Virus record (IMG/VR): IMGVR_UViG_3300025617_000007
Location: 1-64,000 of that record
Length of the DNA: 64,000 nucleotides
Direction: 5' to 3' (one strand)
Source of the DNA: a virus
The notes beneath the pieces were generated by a model, which was not told where the DNA came from, ran no database searches, and saw only the letters and a program-made list of their open reading frames with translations. Each line of letters starts with the position of its first letter. Positions within the stretch are counted from its first letter, which is position 1. Below, one piece after another: positions 45,589 to 56,000 of this stretch. The position numbers and the translations under genes were made by a program.

Positions 45589-46041
45589 TTAAACTAGTTG
45601 ATATTCGAGATAATCGTAAGTTAAATTTTCAGATGAGAAAATGTCAGTTAACTCCCGAAGTAATTTTTTTAGGTGTGGACGTACGTCAACCGTATATCTT
45701 GTCTTTGGAGGGTATACTTTAGCATCCCATACTCTATGACAAATTGTCTCATCTCCAATACGAATAATCATATTAAAAGTTTCAGGTCCATCAGTATTTG
45801 ACGTATTAAGAATCTCAGGATTGACCATAATTCTGTCATTGTTTTCACTCAAATAATCTAAAGATTTACTCTTTAAATCTTCATGAATATCTTCAGAAGC
45901 GGATTTAACTAAATCATAAAGTTCCATACTTGACCTAGCATCAGGATTGTATCCTCTAACATTAAAGTATCTCTGTACCACAATGTTGTCATTAAGCGTT
46001 AACAAAAATTCTAGTTTTGTTACATCATTTTTTTCTTTCAT
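45589..46041 (-). CDS. Conserved-looking protein of the replication module, unknown
   Basis: This 150-aa protein begins MKEKNDVTKLEFLLTLNDNI and is charged, without membrane segment or known catalytic motif. It overlaps the RNase H gene by 4 bases (ATGA-type junction) and lies directly before the helicase, so it is probably translationally coupled and part of replication. In T4-like phages the helicase loader or a small accessory protein can occupy such a place, but no similarity to gp59 is evident to me. A His/Cys-containing stretch (DETICHRVWDAKVYPPKTRY) is the only distinctive part. Confidence 0.6.
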   Translation of the reverse strand: MKEKNDVTKLEFLLTLNDNIVVQRYFNVRGYNPDARSSMELYDLVKSASEDIHEDLKSKSLDYLSENNDRIMVNPEILNTSNTDGPETFNMIIRIGDETICHRVWDAKVYPPKTRYTVDVRPHLKKLLRELTDIFSSENLTYDYLEYQLV

Positions 46042-47054
46042 AATTGTCTTTTTTTGTTTTTGAATCTTCTTTTTTCTTTACGTGTAAGTTTCATAAAAGG
46101 TGTTAAAAATTCTACCCAAGCATTTCCATGTTTAGGTAAGTACTTAAAAATTCCATCACTCATCATCATCCTCATTAGATTTTTATAACCTCTACCATCC
46201 GGGTCTAATTCTTCTTTGTGGTAGAGTTCTATAATCTCTTTTGATTCTTCAGTGAGTAAAGGTAGTGATAAATCTACAAGTTTCTTATTAATTTCAAAAA
46301 ATTCTTCACCATAAATTCCACTCCTTGTTTTACCCGAGAGTAAATTTTGTAATGCCCTATTGTTTTTATCTGTTTTGTGTAATTCCTCAGCACGTTGTCT
46401 AATATCGTCAACAGTTACCACATTATCAACTATCTCAGGAAATAACTTAGCAAAAGTTTTCTCACCCATATATTGAATACCATTAATATTATCGGACTTA
46501 TCTCCTGAAATGATTTTAAAGGTTGATATGTTCTCATGCGGGATTGAAATTTCTTTCATTAGTACCTTATCTCCATTCTTAAGAGTTATTCTTTTCATAG
46601 GTTGGTACACCTCCACTTTGTCTGAGATAAGTTGTGTTAGGTCTTTATCTGAAGAAAAAATAGTCTTGTATTCATCTTGAGATATTTGACAATAATACGC
46701 TATTAAATCATCACTTTCAGTATTATCGACACATACTTGTCTTACAAACATTTCCTCTAAGTAAGTCTTTATTCTTTCAACTTGCCAATCAAAAGATTCT
46801 CTTTTCGATTCATTTAATGTTTGTTTACGATTTTGTTTATATTCAGGATAAATAAGTCGTCTTTGGGTAGAGTTATTTTCTCCATCCCAAAAGACGATTA
46901 CTTTATCGTAGTTATATTCCGATATAAATCTTTTGATTGTGTTGACAAAATGGTAAATTCCACCGATATGTCTTCCTTCGTGGTAAAATTCTTTTACCCC
47001 ATGAAAACCTATTTTGAATAAATTGTTTCCATCTACTAATAATGTTTTAACCAC
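46038..47054 (-). CDS. rnh: RNase H / 5'-3' exonuclease (FEN-like)
   Basis: This 338-aa protein shows the acidic residues of FEN-type nucleases: LLVDGNNLFK (Asp8), VIVFWDGENNS, a SDDLIAYYC cluster, SSDKDLTQLI and SGDKSDNINGI, where the last includes the helix-hairpin-helix region. It should remove RNA primers and flap ends during lagging-strand synthesis. T4 Rnh is 305 residues. The start is GTG at 47054; no nearby ATG gives the complete first strand. It follows the UvsX gene by 17 bases and overlaps the next gene by 4. Confidence 0.88.
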   Translation of the reverse strand: MVKTLLVDGNNLFKIGFHGVKEFYHEGRHIGGIYHFVNTIKRFISEYNYDKVIVFWDGENNSTQRRLIYPEYKQNRKQTLNESKRESFDWQVERIKTYLEEMFVRQVCVDNTESDDLIAYYCQISQDEYKTIFSSDKDLTQLISDKVEVYQPMKRITLKNGDKVLMKEISIPHENISTFKIISGDKSDNINGIQYMGEKTFAKLFPEIVDNVVTVDDIRQRAEELHKTDKNNRALQNLLSGKTRSGIYGEEFFEINKKLVDLSLPLLTEESKEIIELYHKEELDPDGRGYKNLMRMMMSDGIFKYLPKHGNAWVEFLTPFMKLTRKEKRRFKNKKRQL

Positions 47055-47071
47055 GTTTAATTTTTTAAGGG

Positions 47072-48073
47072 TTACACTTGTTTTTCTTCTTCTAACTTAA
47101 AGTCACCGTCAGTGCCGATAACCTCTTTCCAATATTCTGATTGCTCAGACTTGTAAGACTCAATAGATTTTTTCTCTTCGGTAGAGTCTTTACCTGCTAA
47201 AAATCCATGAGGGGTTACAATAATTTTTCCGTCTTCGTAACCCAAACCATTGATGTGGTTTTTCATTACAGACACTTTAGTACGTGTTGCAAATTTAACC
47301 TTTCTTTTGTCTTTTACAGCAGTTATTTTGTTAGTTCCCGCATTTTTTTGATTACCAAATAAGAATACCAAAGATGAATTCAACCAAATTGATTCACCAC
47401 CTTTAGCTTTAATCTTAGGTTGACCAAATGGGTTATCGGGTAACTCAACCCATGGTTGGTTTACAATCACTAAAGTATTTTCATATTTTGAATCTGACTT
47501 TCTCGACCCCGATATACGTTGGTTAATACCCATACCTATTTTATCTGCTAGTGTAGCGGCATTGTGTTGTTTTCCACCCTTACCGTCAAAAGTCATTTTA
47601 CACGGAACAGAACCTACTGAATCCCATAAGAATAATAAAGAGTAATCCAATTCACCTTTAGATTGAGCATCCAAAAGTTCATTAATATAGTCCGTGATTT
47701 GTTCAATATATTCAAAGTTATTATTGAAGATAAAGAAACCATCCCATTCTAACTCTCCCGTTTCTTCGTCCACAACTTCTTCACATTCAAAACCCATAAG
47801 TTTTGCATGTTCGAAGGACCACTTCTGTTCTGTAATGATGAAAACAGGTAAAATACCTTTTTTCTGAGCATCAACCGCAGTCTTTACTAATGCTGTTGTT
47901 TTACCTGTATCAGAATGTCCCAAGAACATATTCAAATGTCCAATTGCCGGTCCAGGTACTCCAACAGCATCCAAGAAGTCACCTCCTAAATCAAAAAACC
48001 TTTGTGGTTTGTATTTCGCAGAAGTTGAAAACTTCTTTTTAATGCTACTAAAATCTTTTTTCTTTATTGCCAT
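47072..48073 (-). CDS. uvsX: UvsX/RecA-like recombinase
   Basis: This 333-aa protein has the RecA core: Walker A GHSDTGKTT at 52-60, the Walker B region YSLLFLWDSVGSVPCK, and TLVIVNQPWVELPDNPFGQP with LNSSLVFLFGNQ. Its N-terminus (FSTSAKYKPQRFFDLGGDFL) is short, as in phage RecA-like proteins. It would coat ssDNA and promote strand exchange for recombination-dependent replication. It begins 15 bases after the terminator of the gp32 gene and has no promoter box of its own, so it is probably expressed by read-through at a lower level than gp32 (inference). Confidence 0.88.
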   Translation of the reverse strand: MAIKKKDFSSIKKKFSTSAKYKPQRFFDLGGDFLDAVGVPGPAIGHLNMFLGHSDTGKTTALVKTAVDAQKKGILPVFIITEQKWSFEHAKLMGFECEEVVDEETGELEWDGFFIFNNNFEYIEQITDYINELLDAQSKGELDYSLLFLWDSVGSVPCKMTFDGKGGKQHNAATLADKIGMGINQRISGSRKSDSKYENTLVIVNQPWVELPDNPFGQPKIKAKGGESIWLNSSLVFLFGNQKNAGTNKITAVKDKRKVKFATRTKVSVMKNHINGLGYEDGKIIVTPHGFLAGKDSTEEKKSIESYKSEQSEYWKEVIGTDGDFKLEEEKQV

Positions 48074-48088
48074 ATTTTTTTATTAAAA

Positions 48089-48118
48089 GATGGTACAGAC
48101 ACGAATGTCTGTACCATC
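48089..48118 (-). terminator. Terminator after gp32
   Basis: A perfect 12-bp stem (GATGGTACAGAC and GTCTGTACCATC) with a 6-base loop, followed on the minus strand by TTTTAATAAAAA, lies between gp32 and uvsX. It probably reduces, rather than stops, expression of uvsX, which has no evident promoter of its own. Confidence 0.75.
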
Positions 48119-48131
48119 ATGTTAGTTTTTG

Positions 48132-48992
48132 TTAAAACGGTAGGTCGTCATCAACCTCAGATTCTGTTTGTGGGTCAACAGTTTTTTCTTGCTCTGTTGA
48201 CGTATTTGAAGAACCTCCAATTGTCATTTCTTCATCGTCACCGTAAACATATTTTTTAAGGTCACTATTCCATACAGGTGTTTCACCTCTCGCAATCGCT
48301 TCTAAATATTCTACGGGTTTTTGTGAGTAAACATCTTGCCAAGTCAATTCATCCTCAACCCATTCTTTTTGTTGTGATTCGTCATCCGAAATCTTACAAG
48401 GGTCGTCATACATAACTGTTTGTACTACTGTGTATTCAATACCTGAAGGTGTTTTAGACTTAGATAGTTCAACAATTAAGTCTCTACCTTCATTAGCATC
48501 TGTAATGTCTCCTTTAGCTCTCCAAATAGGGATAATCTTATCTAAGATACCTTCTTGTTTGTAGTTGTCTTTGAATCTCCAAAATTTAGGTCCGTGGTCT
48601 TCATTTTCACGGTCAATTAGTTTTACGATATAAAACTTACGTGGTCGGTACTGACTCGCTAATTTCTTGTCAGATTCTTTACCTGTTGAAATTAACTCTT
48701 CGTAAACCTCAGTAAGTGGTGAACGTTCACCGTCATTCTTTCCTGGGTCATAAAGTTTAGTCCATTTCCCGTCAATTTGGACTTCGTGGTACCATACTTC
48801 TTTGAAAGGTGATGAACCGTCAGGTGTTGGGAGAATACGAACTGTCTTTTGTCCTGATTTAGTACCTTTAGGTAGGTAAGTAGTGAAGTAACGTTTCAAT
48901 CTATCTTCTTGAGACATTGATTGACCTCCATTGTTGTTTTTTGATGTGTTTTTCTCATACTGAGATAACACTGCGTCAAGTGCATTTTTCAT
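48132..48992 (-). CDS. 32: Single-stranded DNA-binding protein, gp32-like
   Basis: This 286-aa protein has the three-part layout of gp32: a basic N-terminus, an OB-like core with aromatic residues (VRILPTPDGSSPFKEVWYHE; GPKFWRFKDNYKQEGILDKI), and an acidic C-terminal tail ending EVDDDLPF that recruits other replication proteins. The zinc-binding Cys/His cluster of T4 gp32 is not apparent. It is first in the replication module, with a Bacteroidetes-type promoter candidate 57 bases or more upstream and a strong terminator just after the stop. This arrangement suits a very abundant protein. Confidence 0.85.
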   Translation of the reverse strand: MKNALDAVLSQYEKNTSKNNNGGQSMSQEDRLKRYFTTYLPKGTKSGQKTVRILPTPDGSSPFKEVWYHEVQIDGKWTKLYDPGKNDGERSPLTEVYEELISTGKESDKKLASQYRPRKFYIVKLIDRENEDHGPKFWRFKDNYKQEGILDKIIPIWRAKGDITDANEGRDLIVELSKSKTPSGIEYTVVQTVMYDDPCKISDDESQQKEWVEDELTWQDVYSQKPVEYLEAIARGETPVWNSDLKKYVYGDDEEMTIGGSSNTSTEQEKTVDPQTESEVDDDLPF

Positions 48993-49048
48993 AATTTTTT
49001 CTCTTTTCTCTTGTTAATTATTAAATTATTTTCTCGATTACTCTAAAG

Positions 49049-49079
49049 TAAATGTAACACATTAATTCGTTTTGTCAAA
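49049..49079 (-). promoter_or_regulatory. Bacteroidetes-type promoter candidate for gp32
   Basis: On the minus strand TTTG (49079-49076) is followed after 19 bases by TACATTTA (49056-49049), close to the Bacteroidetes consensus TTTG-N19-TAnnTTTG. It lies between the upstream terminator and the gp32 gene, 57 bases before the ATG, and differs from the TATTTAT boxes. It may serve early or middle transcription by host RNA polymerase. Confidence 0.45.
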
Positions 49080-49090
49080 TAGTTAAAATA

Positions 49091-49117
49091 AAAAAAGACC
49101 ACGAATCGTGGCCTTAT
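49091..49117 (-). terminator. Terminator before gp32
   Basis: On the minus strand GGCCACG-ATT-CGTGGTC is followed by a T-run (TTTTTTATTTT). It ends the transcript of the acidic coiled-coil gene and insulates gp32 from the late tail genes. Confidence 0.7.
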
Positions 49118-49144
49118 TATAGTTAATCATATTTGGTTAGTCAA

Positions 49145-49792
49145 TTACATTTTATAATCATCTTCAAATGGTCTGTCAAAAGATTTTTTAATATCTCCCT
49201 CTGAATAATTCTCAACATCATCCGGAGTTAAAATATATTCATTCTTACCCGTTTTTTCCATTTCAACTTCTTTATCACTAAAGTAGTCCGTTAATTTTTG
49301 ATTATAAGGATAACTATCTAAACTTCTTAAAGATAGTTTTTCTTCAGGTGATTTTTGACGATACTTTTCAACTTTTTGTTCTAAACTATTAATCTTAGTT
49401 AATATTTGGTCCATATCATCTAATTTATTAGTTAAGTCATTCAACCTGTCCATCATAGTTTCCATATACTCTTCTTGTTTTGAAGACATATCTTTTTGAG
49501 TGGTTACTAAATCAGTAATATCTAATTCTTCAGTTCCTGTACCTTCATCATCTAAAGTTTCGGTACTTTCACTATCAGGTTCACCAACCACCTCAACATC
49601 AGGGTCGTTGTCAACATCAATAGGTGTAGTATCACCCATTTCGTTACCACCTAAATCCATATTAGTAGGTTCATCACTTTCACCACCAGTTAAATTCGCC
49701 GCTGGGTCAACAGGTTCTTCTTGTTCGGAAATATACCTATTAATACTATTGTATTTTTCTATTTCCTGTATAATTTTTTTATCTACTGACAT
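49145..49792 (-). CDS. Acidic coiled-coil protein, unknown
   Basis: This 215-aa protein has an acidic, low-complexity first half (residues about 20-95, with PTNMDLGGNEMGDTTPIDVD and DDEGTGTEELDITDL), a predicted coiled coil at about 100-145 (MMDRLNDLTNKLDDMDQIL), and a C-terminal domain with NQKLTDYFSDKEVEMEK. There is no signal peptide or catalytic motif. It sits 12 bases after the small gene at 49805-50029 and is followed by a terminator that separates it from gp32. The acidic coiled-coil makeup resembles scaffold or tail-assembly proteins, but I do not recognise the family. Confidence 0.6.
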   Translation of the reverse strand: MSVDKKIIQEIEKYNSINRYISEQEEPVDPAANLTGGESDEPTNMDLGGNEMGDTTPIDVDNDPDVEVVGEPDSESTETLDDEGTGTEELDITDLVTTQKDMSSKQEEYMETMMDRLNDLTNKLDDMDQILTKINSLEQKVEKYRQKSPEEKLSLRSLDSYPYNQKLTDYFSDKEVEMEKTGKNEYILTPDDVENYSEGDIKKSFDRPFEDDYKM

Positions 49793-49804
49793 AATAAGTT
49801 TTTT

Positions 49805-50029
49805 TTAACCATTAAGAAGTGTTTTAACACCATGAGGTGTCTCAACTTTTAATGTTCTATTTAGTTTCATTGTATTATCCACTCTTTCAATAAGGCCGTC
49901 TTTCATTCTAACAGTATAACAATCGCCCGTGTCTAAATCACAAACCTCTTTATATCCGTTTCCTGTATCTTTTTCAGTAATTCTTGTGTCTTTTGACAAA
50001 AACTGGTCTAATAATGATTTTGTATTCAT
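49805..50029 (-). CDS. Small protein, unknown
   Basis: This 74-aa protein (MNTKSLLDQFLSKDTRITEK, then YKEVCDLDTGDCYTVRMKDG) may form a small beta domain; the two Cys residues, 6 apart, could bind metal or a disulfide. It has a TATTTAT box 14 bases before ATG and is followed after 12 bases by the acidic coiled-coil gene. No family is recognised. Its place directly after the hub-like gene suggests a tail-assembly role. Confidence 0.58.
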   Translation of the reverse strand: MNTKSLLDQFLSKDTRITEKDTGNGYKEVCDLDTGDCYTVRMKDGLIERVDNTMKLNRTLKVETPHGVKTLLNG

Positions 50030-50043
50030 AATGTTTTTTATAT

Positions 50044-50050
50044 ATAAATA
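50044..50050 (-). promoter_or_regulatory. TATTTAT box before the 74-aa gene
   Basis: Minus-strand context is CGTATATTTATATATAAAA, 14 bases before the ATG at 50029, in the gap after the hub gene. Confidence 0.5.
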
Positions 50051-50076
50051 TACGTTAATTGGTCTTTTTCTTATTT

Positions 50077-53000
50077 TTAAGAATTATCCCACTTTCTATT
50101 TTTAATTTTAAAAGTACTATAGGCATTATCAAACAATGACTTCCCATTTGAATTCGATTTTAAATCTCCGTCAACAGTGGCAATTATAACATCATCAACA
50201 TTACTAGCTGCGGTTAATTGTTTATCGTTAGTCGTTAATCTTAATGTATAATACCATAAATAAGAAAAACTAAGAGCCAAGTCTCCGTTAATGTTACTAT
50301 TAACTAAAAATGATTGGATTATTTGTTCATACTGTGAACATATTTGACCCATAAACTTAATAGATTCTGTTTCATCACCAAATGATATGTACGGAACTAT
50401 GTAGTCACCATCTCTAACACAAGTTTGATTATTAAATGGTACAGTCCATTTAGCGTTTTCCTTCATATTTTTAAGGTTAAAATAATTGTGATTTTTAGCC
50501 CTTAATTTTTGACTAACCCCCGTTTCAACGAATCCAACACCAAAAATATATTTTTTAACATTATCCGATAAAACTAACAAATCAATTTCATCCTTAAATT
50601 CAGTCTGAGTCAAATCAGTCGTAACGTTGTTAACGTAAGGTTTATCAATATTCTGTACGGCAACACACTTAGAATTATCCGCCTGTCTCTTACTATTGGT
50701 CTGACTATTACTATTTTTTATAGAACTTTGTCTAACTGACGTGTCACCAGTTGAACCGGCTAATGTAGGTACTCTTCTAATATCGGATTTGTAATTTTGA
50801 ATAATATCTCGATTAACACTTGAGATTAGACTATCTGGCATTTGTAAAGAATATTTAGTCGCCCTAACACCTTCAAATGTTGTAACAAAGTCTCTAGTTG
50901 TGATATCATGGTTAACACTCGTTATCAAGTAAGGACCATAAAACATGGGTACATGTCTTAAATTAAAATACATTGTCGGTTGAATCATAACATTACCCAT
51001 AGACACAACAGTACAATTATAACTAGAGTTTTTATAAAAGTTATATAGATTAGCGGTTTCCTGAGCAACTTTTTGACCGTCAGCCATTGAACCCATATTC
51101 GCCAATATTTGGAACGTAGGTGCGATGTTTTTTCTCTGCGACATGTCAATCGATATTGATTTAAACATATTTTGATTTCTAGTTCCGAAATCAACATTAA
51201 AGGCAACTACTTTATTTCTATTTGAAAAGTTAGTAACCCCATCCTCAGAAGTTCTTACCGAAGATAATGTAGGCTTAGAGATATCAAAAGCATCATCTTG
51301 AAATAAGTAATTAGTATTATTCGCAGAAGTATTAATTTTATCTGAAGTTTTACCAATATAAATAGCTAAGAATTTTGGTTCAGACCCATGAGTATCGACT
51401 TCTAAGAAAGTACCAAAAGAATTATTTGCAACATCACTATATGATGGGTCAGGCATACCCTCTTTTACTCTTTCATTTCTACCATAGAAATTGGAGTATG
51501 AAGGAACTGGCATATAAACAAAATTATTTTTTTCTAAAATATTTCCAATTAAACCTAAAACACTTTCAGTTGCTTTTGAGTTTTTTAAGAAAAATCTCAT
51601 ATCTTCAATATTAATAATAACCTTATCACCTATAGGTCTATTGGCTTTATCTAAAAATAAAAACTCCTCAAATAAAGTTTTACTTTTTAAATTTTGACCT
51701 GAAATCCACCTGTCATTAAAATTTTTAAAGGTTGACCATAATTCATTCTTATTAACATTACCATCCAACTTAGAAATTCTTTCTTGAGGTTGAACCTCTT
51801 TAACATTAGGTAATGTTTTATTAAGTGTTGTAAATATTTGGTCTAACATACTATATTGATATGTTAATCCATCAGACATAAAGTTTTCGAATTCATTTAA
51901 AAACTCACCTCTGTTTAATACACCATCATTATTATATTTTTTGGTTGCAAATATTTTAATAATTGGTGATAAGTCAATAACATTTAGTTCAGTAAACCTA
52001 ATATTCATTGTTGGGAAGAAATCGGTAACATATGAACCGTTATCAGTATATTTCATACCATCTTCCATATAATCACCCACATACTCATACATTGCCCTCC
52101 ACGCTTCAGGACTAATTGATTGACTGATAGATAAAGATAATGGATTACTACTCGTAGGTAACGTATTTGTTTGGTAAGTGTCAAAGTTTATCGGGTCGAC
52201 AGGTTTCAATAATTCATTAGAAGACAAAGAATCGAAAACTCTCCTATTAAACCCACCAGGATTACCTATCTTAAAAATTACATCTTTTTCAAATAACTCT
52301 TTAGTATTAAGACTAACAAGTTTACTCATTTGTGCCTTGGCAATTTCTTTAGCATCTTTTGATGCATTTACATTTGTTAAATTAGGTTTCCTAACGAATA
52401 ATAATGATTTCATTACCTTTTCAATATTAAACTCATACTCATTTTCGTAACTACCTAATTCTTGGTTATAATTCACTTTAGATGGATTATATACCATTTG
52501 TTTGTAATCTTTTTCTTTTTTACAGAAATTCAAAAAGTGAGATTCAAACTCGTCCAACATATCTTTAGAAAAAATTGCAAAAATTTCCTCGATTGATTTA
52601 TATGAGGTGTCCTTATTACCAATAATAAATGAATCTTGTTTGTCATCATCTCTATTAATGACTTTAATATATTCGGTAGTACTTGGTTTTTTTACCCAAC
52701 TATTATTAAAATATCCGTAGTTAGGTGCCGACCATAAGGTTCTTACTTGTCCGTTTTGAATCGCTTGATTATTTTCAATATTCTGAGTTAATTTTCCGTC
52801 ATTATTAAAAATTTCTCTTTGCGCTTGAGTAAATTTTAAATCTCCTGCTGATGGTATAACCAATAAATTACCTGTAGCATCTTCATCAAAAGATGAGTAC
52901 CCATCAATATCAAAGTATTGGAACCAACTTTCATAATTTAAAGCTCGATTCACATTATTAGGGTCATAACCCCCAATAAGTAAATTAGATTGTGATTGAC

Positions 53001-56000
53001 CCATTTTAAATCCTCCATTGGTAAACATTTCATCTAACTCAGTATTATCATAATTAATAAAGACATCTTCACCCGTAAAAAATTTGTAAGTACTATTAAT
53101 AACTTTAGGGTAAAATCCATTTTTTATCTCCAATAAATCACCTTGTATCTTCTCAGGTACATATGTCGAAGTTACAGGTGTTAGACTATTATACGATTTA
53201 ATCGTATAAGTTTTATTATAGTCGTCACCAATCGGGTCATAAGCGTTCACATAGTTAAAGTCATCCCATATCCCATCTAAAATATCACCATTACCATTCT
53301 TATCTTGTTTATAACGATGCCATATTGACCCGTATTTTAGTAACCATAAGTAAGGTATTTTATGAATCGCAGCAAATTTACTTAATCCCGCAAATATGTA
53401 ATCACCCCATTTTGTTTGTGACACACCGTCATCGGATAAAGACTTAGTTAGATATTTTTCACTGAGCGTTGGTAAAGGTAAAGAATTTAAATACAAATAA
53501 CCTAACCCCACATATGGATTAACGTTACCCGAACTTTCATCTTCAACACCTTTCATTAACGCATTAACAAAATAAGGAGTATTAAGTAACGATGTTGTTT
53601 GTAAAGAGCTTAAATTATTTGTTGAGGTATCATAACTATTTCCATAATTTAAAACACTCTCACTTAAATAAAAATCTTTACTCTCTCTATTCTCATAATA
53701 TCTCTTTACCTCATCATTTGTTTGGTACGAAGTCACTCCACCACTTGATGTGTTTTGAGAAGGTAAGTTAGGTAAGTTTTTTTCAAAGTTAAAATAAGTG
53801 AAATACTTATTTGTATATCTCTCATCTGAATCCCCCTCATCATTAAATGTCGCTAAAGTTTTTTTAAGAATATTAAAACTCATAATGTCAGTAGTCGAAT
53901 TTGCCCCTCTAAAATTAGTGACCGATTTACCATTGGCTAAATTTTGACGTATCCAACTATCACTGTTAAATGGAAATTTATCTAAGAATGTTTCACCGTT
54001 AGAAGATGTACCACTAATGTAATCCTCTAATGCTGAAACCGATTTTGTAGATGATTCAATTTCAGTGGAATCTGTAAGTATACTATCGATAGAATATATA
54101 CCGAAATCTTTATTGATATACCCTTCTAAATAATTTTGAGTATATATATCTCTAACTTTTTTAGAATAAAAACTTCCTTGACCATTATTGGATATCGAAG
54201 ATAATTCGTTTATATAACTTTGAGGAGTAAATTTAAAGTTCTTAAATAGTGTAGTTAATCCAGGACTATCTTTTAGACCTGACTTAATATTAATTGACTC
54301 AAAATCTGCGAAAACATTATATAATGTTTTTCTAAAATTATCATTTCTAATAATTTTATTATAGTGAGAACCCAAATATGTCCTTTCGTAAATTTCATAT
54401 AGAAAAGAAACTGCTTCCTCATTAATGTATGGTAGATTTTCAAATGGAAATTCAACCGCATTAATACCCATATATGGAGATATCTGTGTCTCATTACCAT
54501 AATTAATATTAATTGTAGGTTTATCTTTTTCCAATGAAGCTTTTAAATATTCTTCAACAAATTGTATTTCAGGCCATTTTTTATTATTCCACCCATTAAT
54601 TGAGTTTATAATTGTTGGCTGTCCAGGATACTTTATTTCATATTTAGTGTCTCCGTTTTCCTCAACCACTTCTTGAATAAACTGAGGCCACGGGTAAACG
54701 AGTTTAGTTTCTTTTAACTGACCATTCGTTCCATCAATAGTTGCAACATCAACCATCTTTTTATAATCTTCACCATAAGATTTTTCATCAGGAATTATCG
54801 CACGTATCCTATCGGCATCTGTCCTAACATTCCAAGCATTCTCATGAACCTCATCCATTAACCTATAAAAAGCCTCAGCATTTGCACAAATAACCGCCAA
54901 AACATTATTAACGGTCGGATTAAAACCTAAACCAACGTCAGATGAAATAATTTTTTTAGACAGTGCTTCGGATAATCTTTTTTCAATGTCTTTTCTATTT
55001 CTTTCAAAACTATCTTCAATTTTTTTAAGTTTAGCTAAGAAAGTTCCGTTTTGAAAATTATCAGCATTTAATGTTTCACCAAACTTTATCAATGTGGTAC
55101 CAACCTCATCTTCTACAATGTCACCGTTTTCATTAATGCTATATTCTTTAGATGTTAACTCAAAAGATGCCCTTATTTTATTTTCAAAAATACTCAACTC
55201 TTCGTCTGTCGGTTCATTTCCTTTTCGTCTAATATATGTTTTTTTGTAATCTATAACACTCGGGTCCAATATTTGCTCAACTAAGTTGTTTGGTTTTATA
55301 TTAATCGAAATTTGTGATTCATAATCTTTACCTTCAATAGTATATTTTCCCGGGTCATAAAAAGTAGGACTTTCCTTTAGTTTTTTATTACCTTTTAATA
55401 CCTCACCTTTTAATTCAGAGAGAGCCCCTTTACGAGCATCTTCATCAAATTCTTTTTTGAAACCATAAAGAACAGAAGATTTTGTGTCGTTGGTTACATA
55501 GATTTCAGAAGTATCAATATACTTATTAAACCAACTACCAGAAACATTAGTAAATATTGATTTCCTATAGTTCTTTATATCAGTTTGAAATGTTACAATA
55601 TCATTTAGTACTGACATATCTTCTTTACTATAAGCTTCCATGACATACCGATTAAAATATTCCAACCTCATTTTCATTTGGTTCAGAGTAATTTCAGGAA
55701 AGTCATCCGCAATTAAACCTTTAGATTTATAAAGAGAATAAACCTCTTTAATTTTTTCCATACCCTTAGTTGTGGTTTTTCTTTCAGTACCTATCGTACC
55801 GTCAGCAGTTCCATTGGTATCATTGTCAATTAGATAATCTTTAGGGAAGATATGCGGTGTCGCATATAAATAATCCATTAAAGTATCTTGTAAGAAGGCG
55901 TGTGAACGAGCAATAAAGTTTGTAGTTATTTTATAGCTACCATCTGAAGGGTCAAACCTGGCGTTAAAGTCTTTTAGTATTAATTCTAATTTAATTGCCT

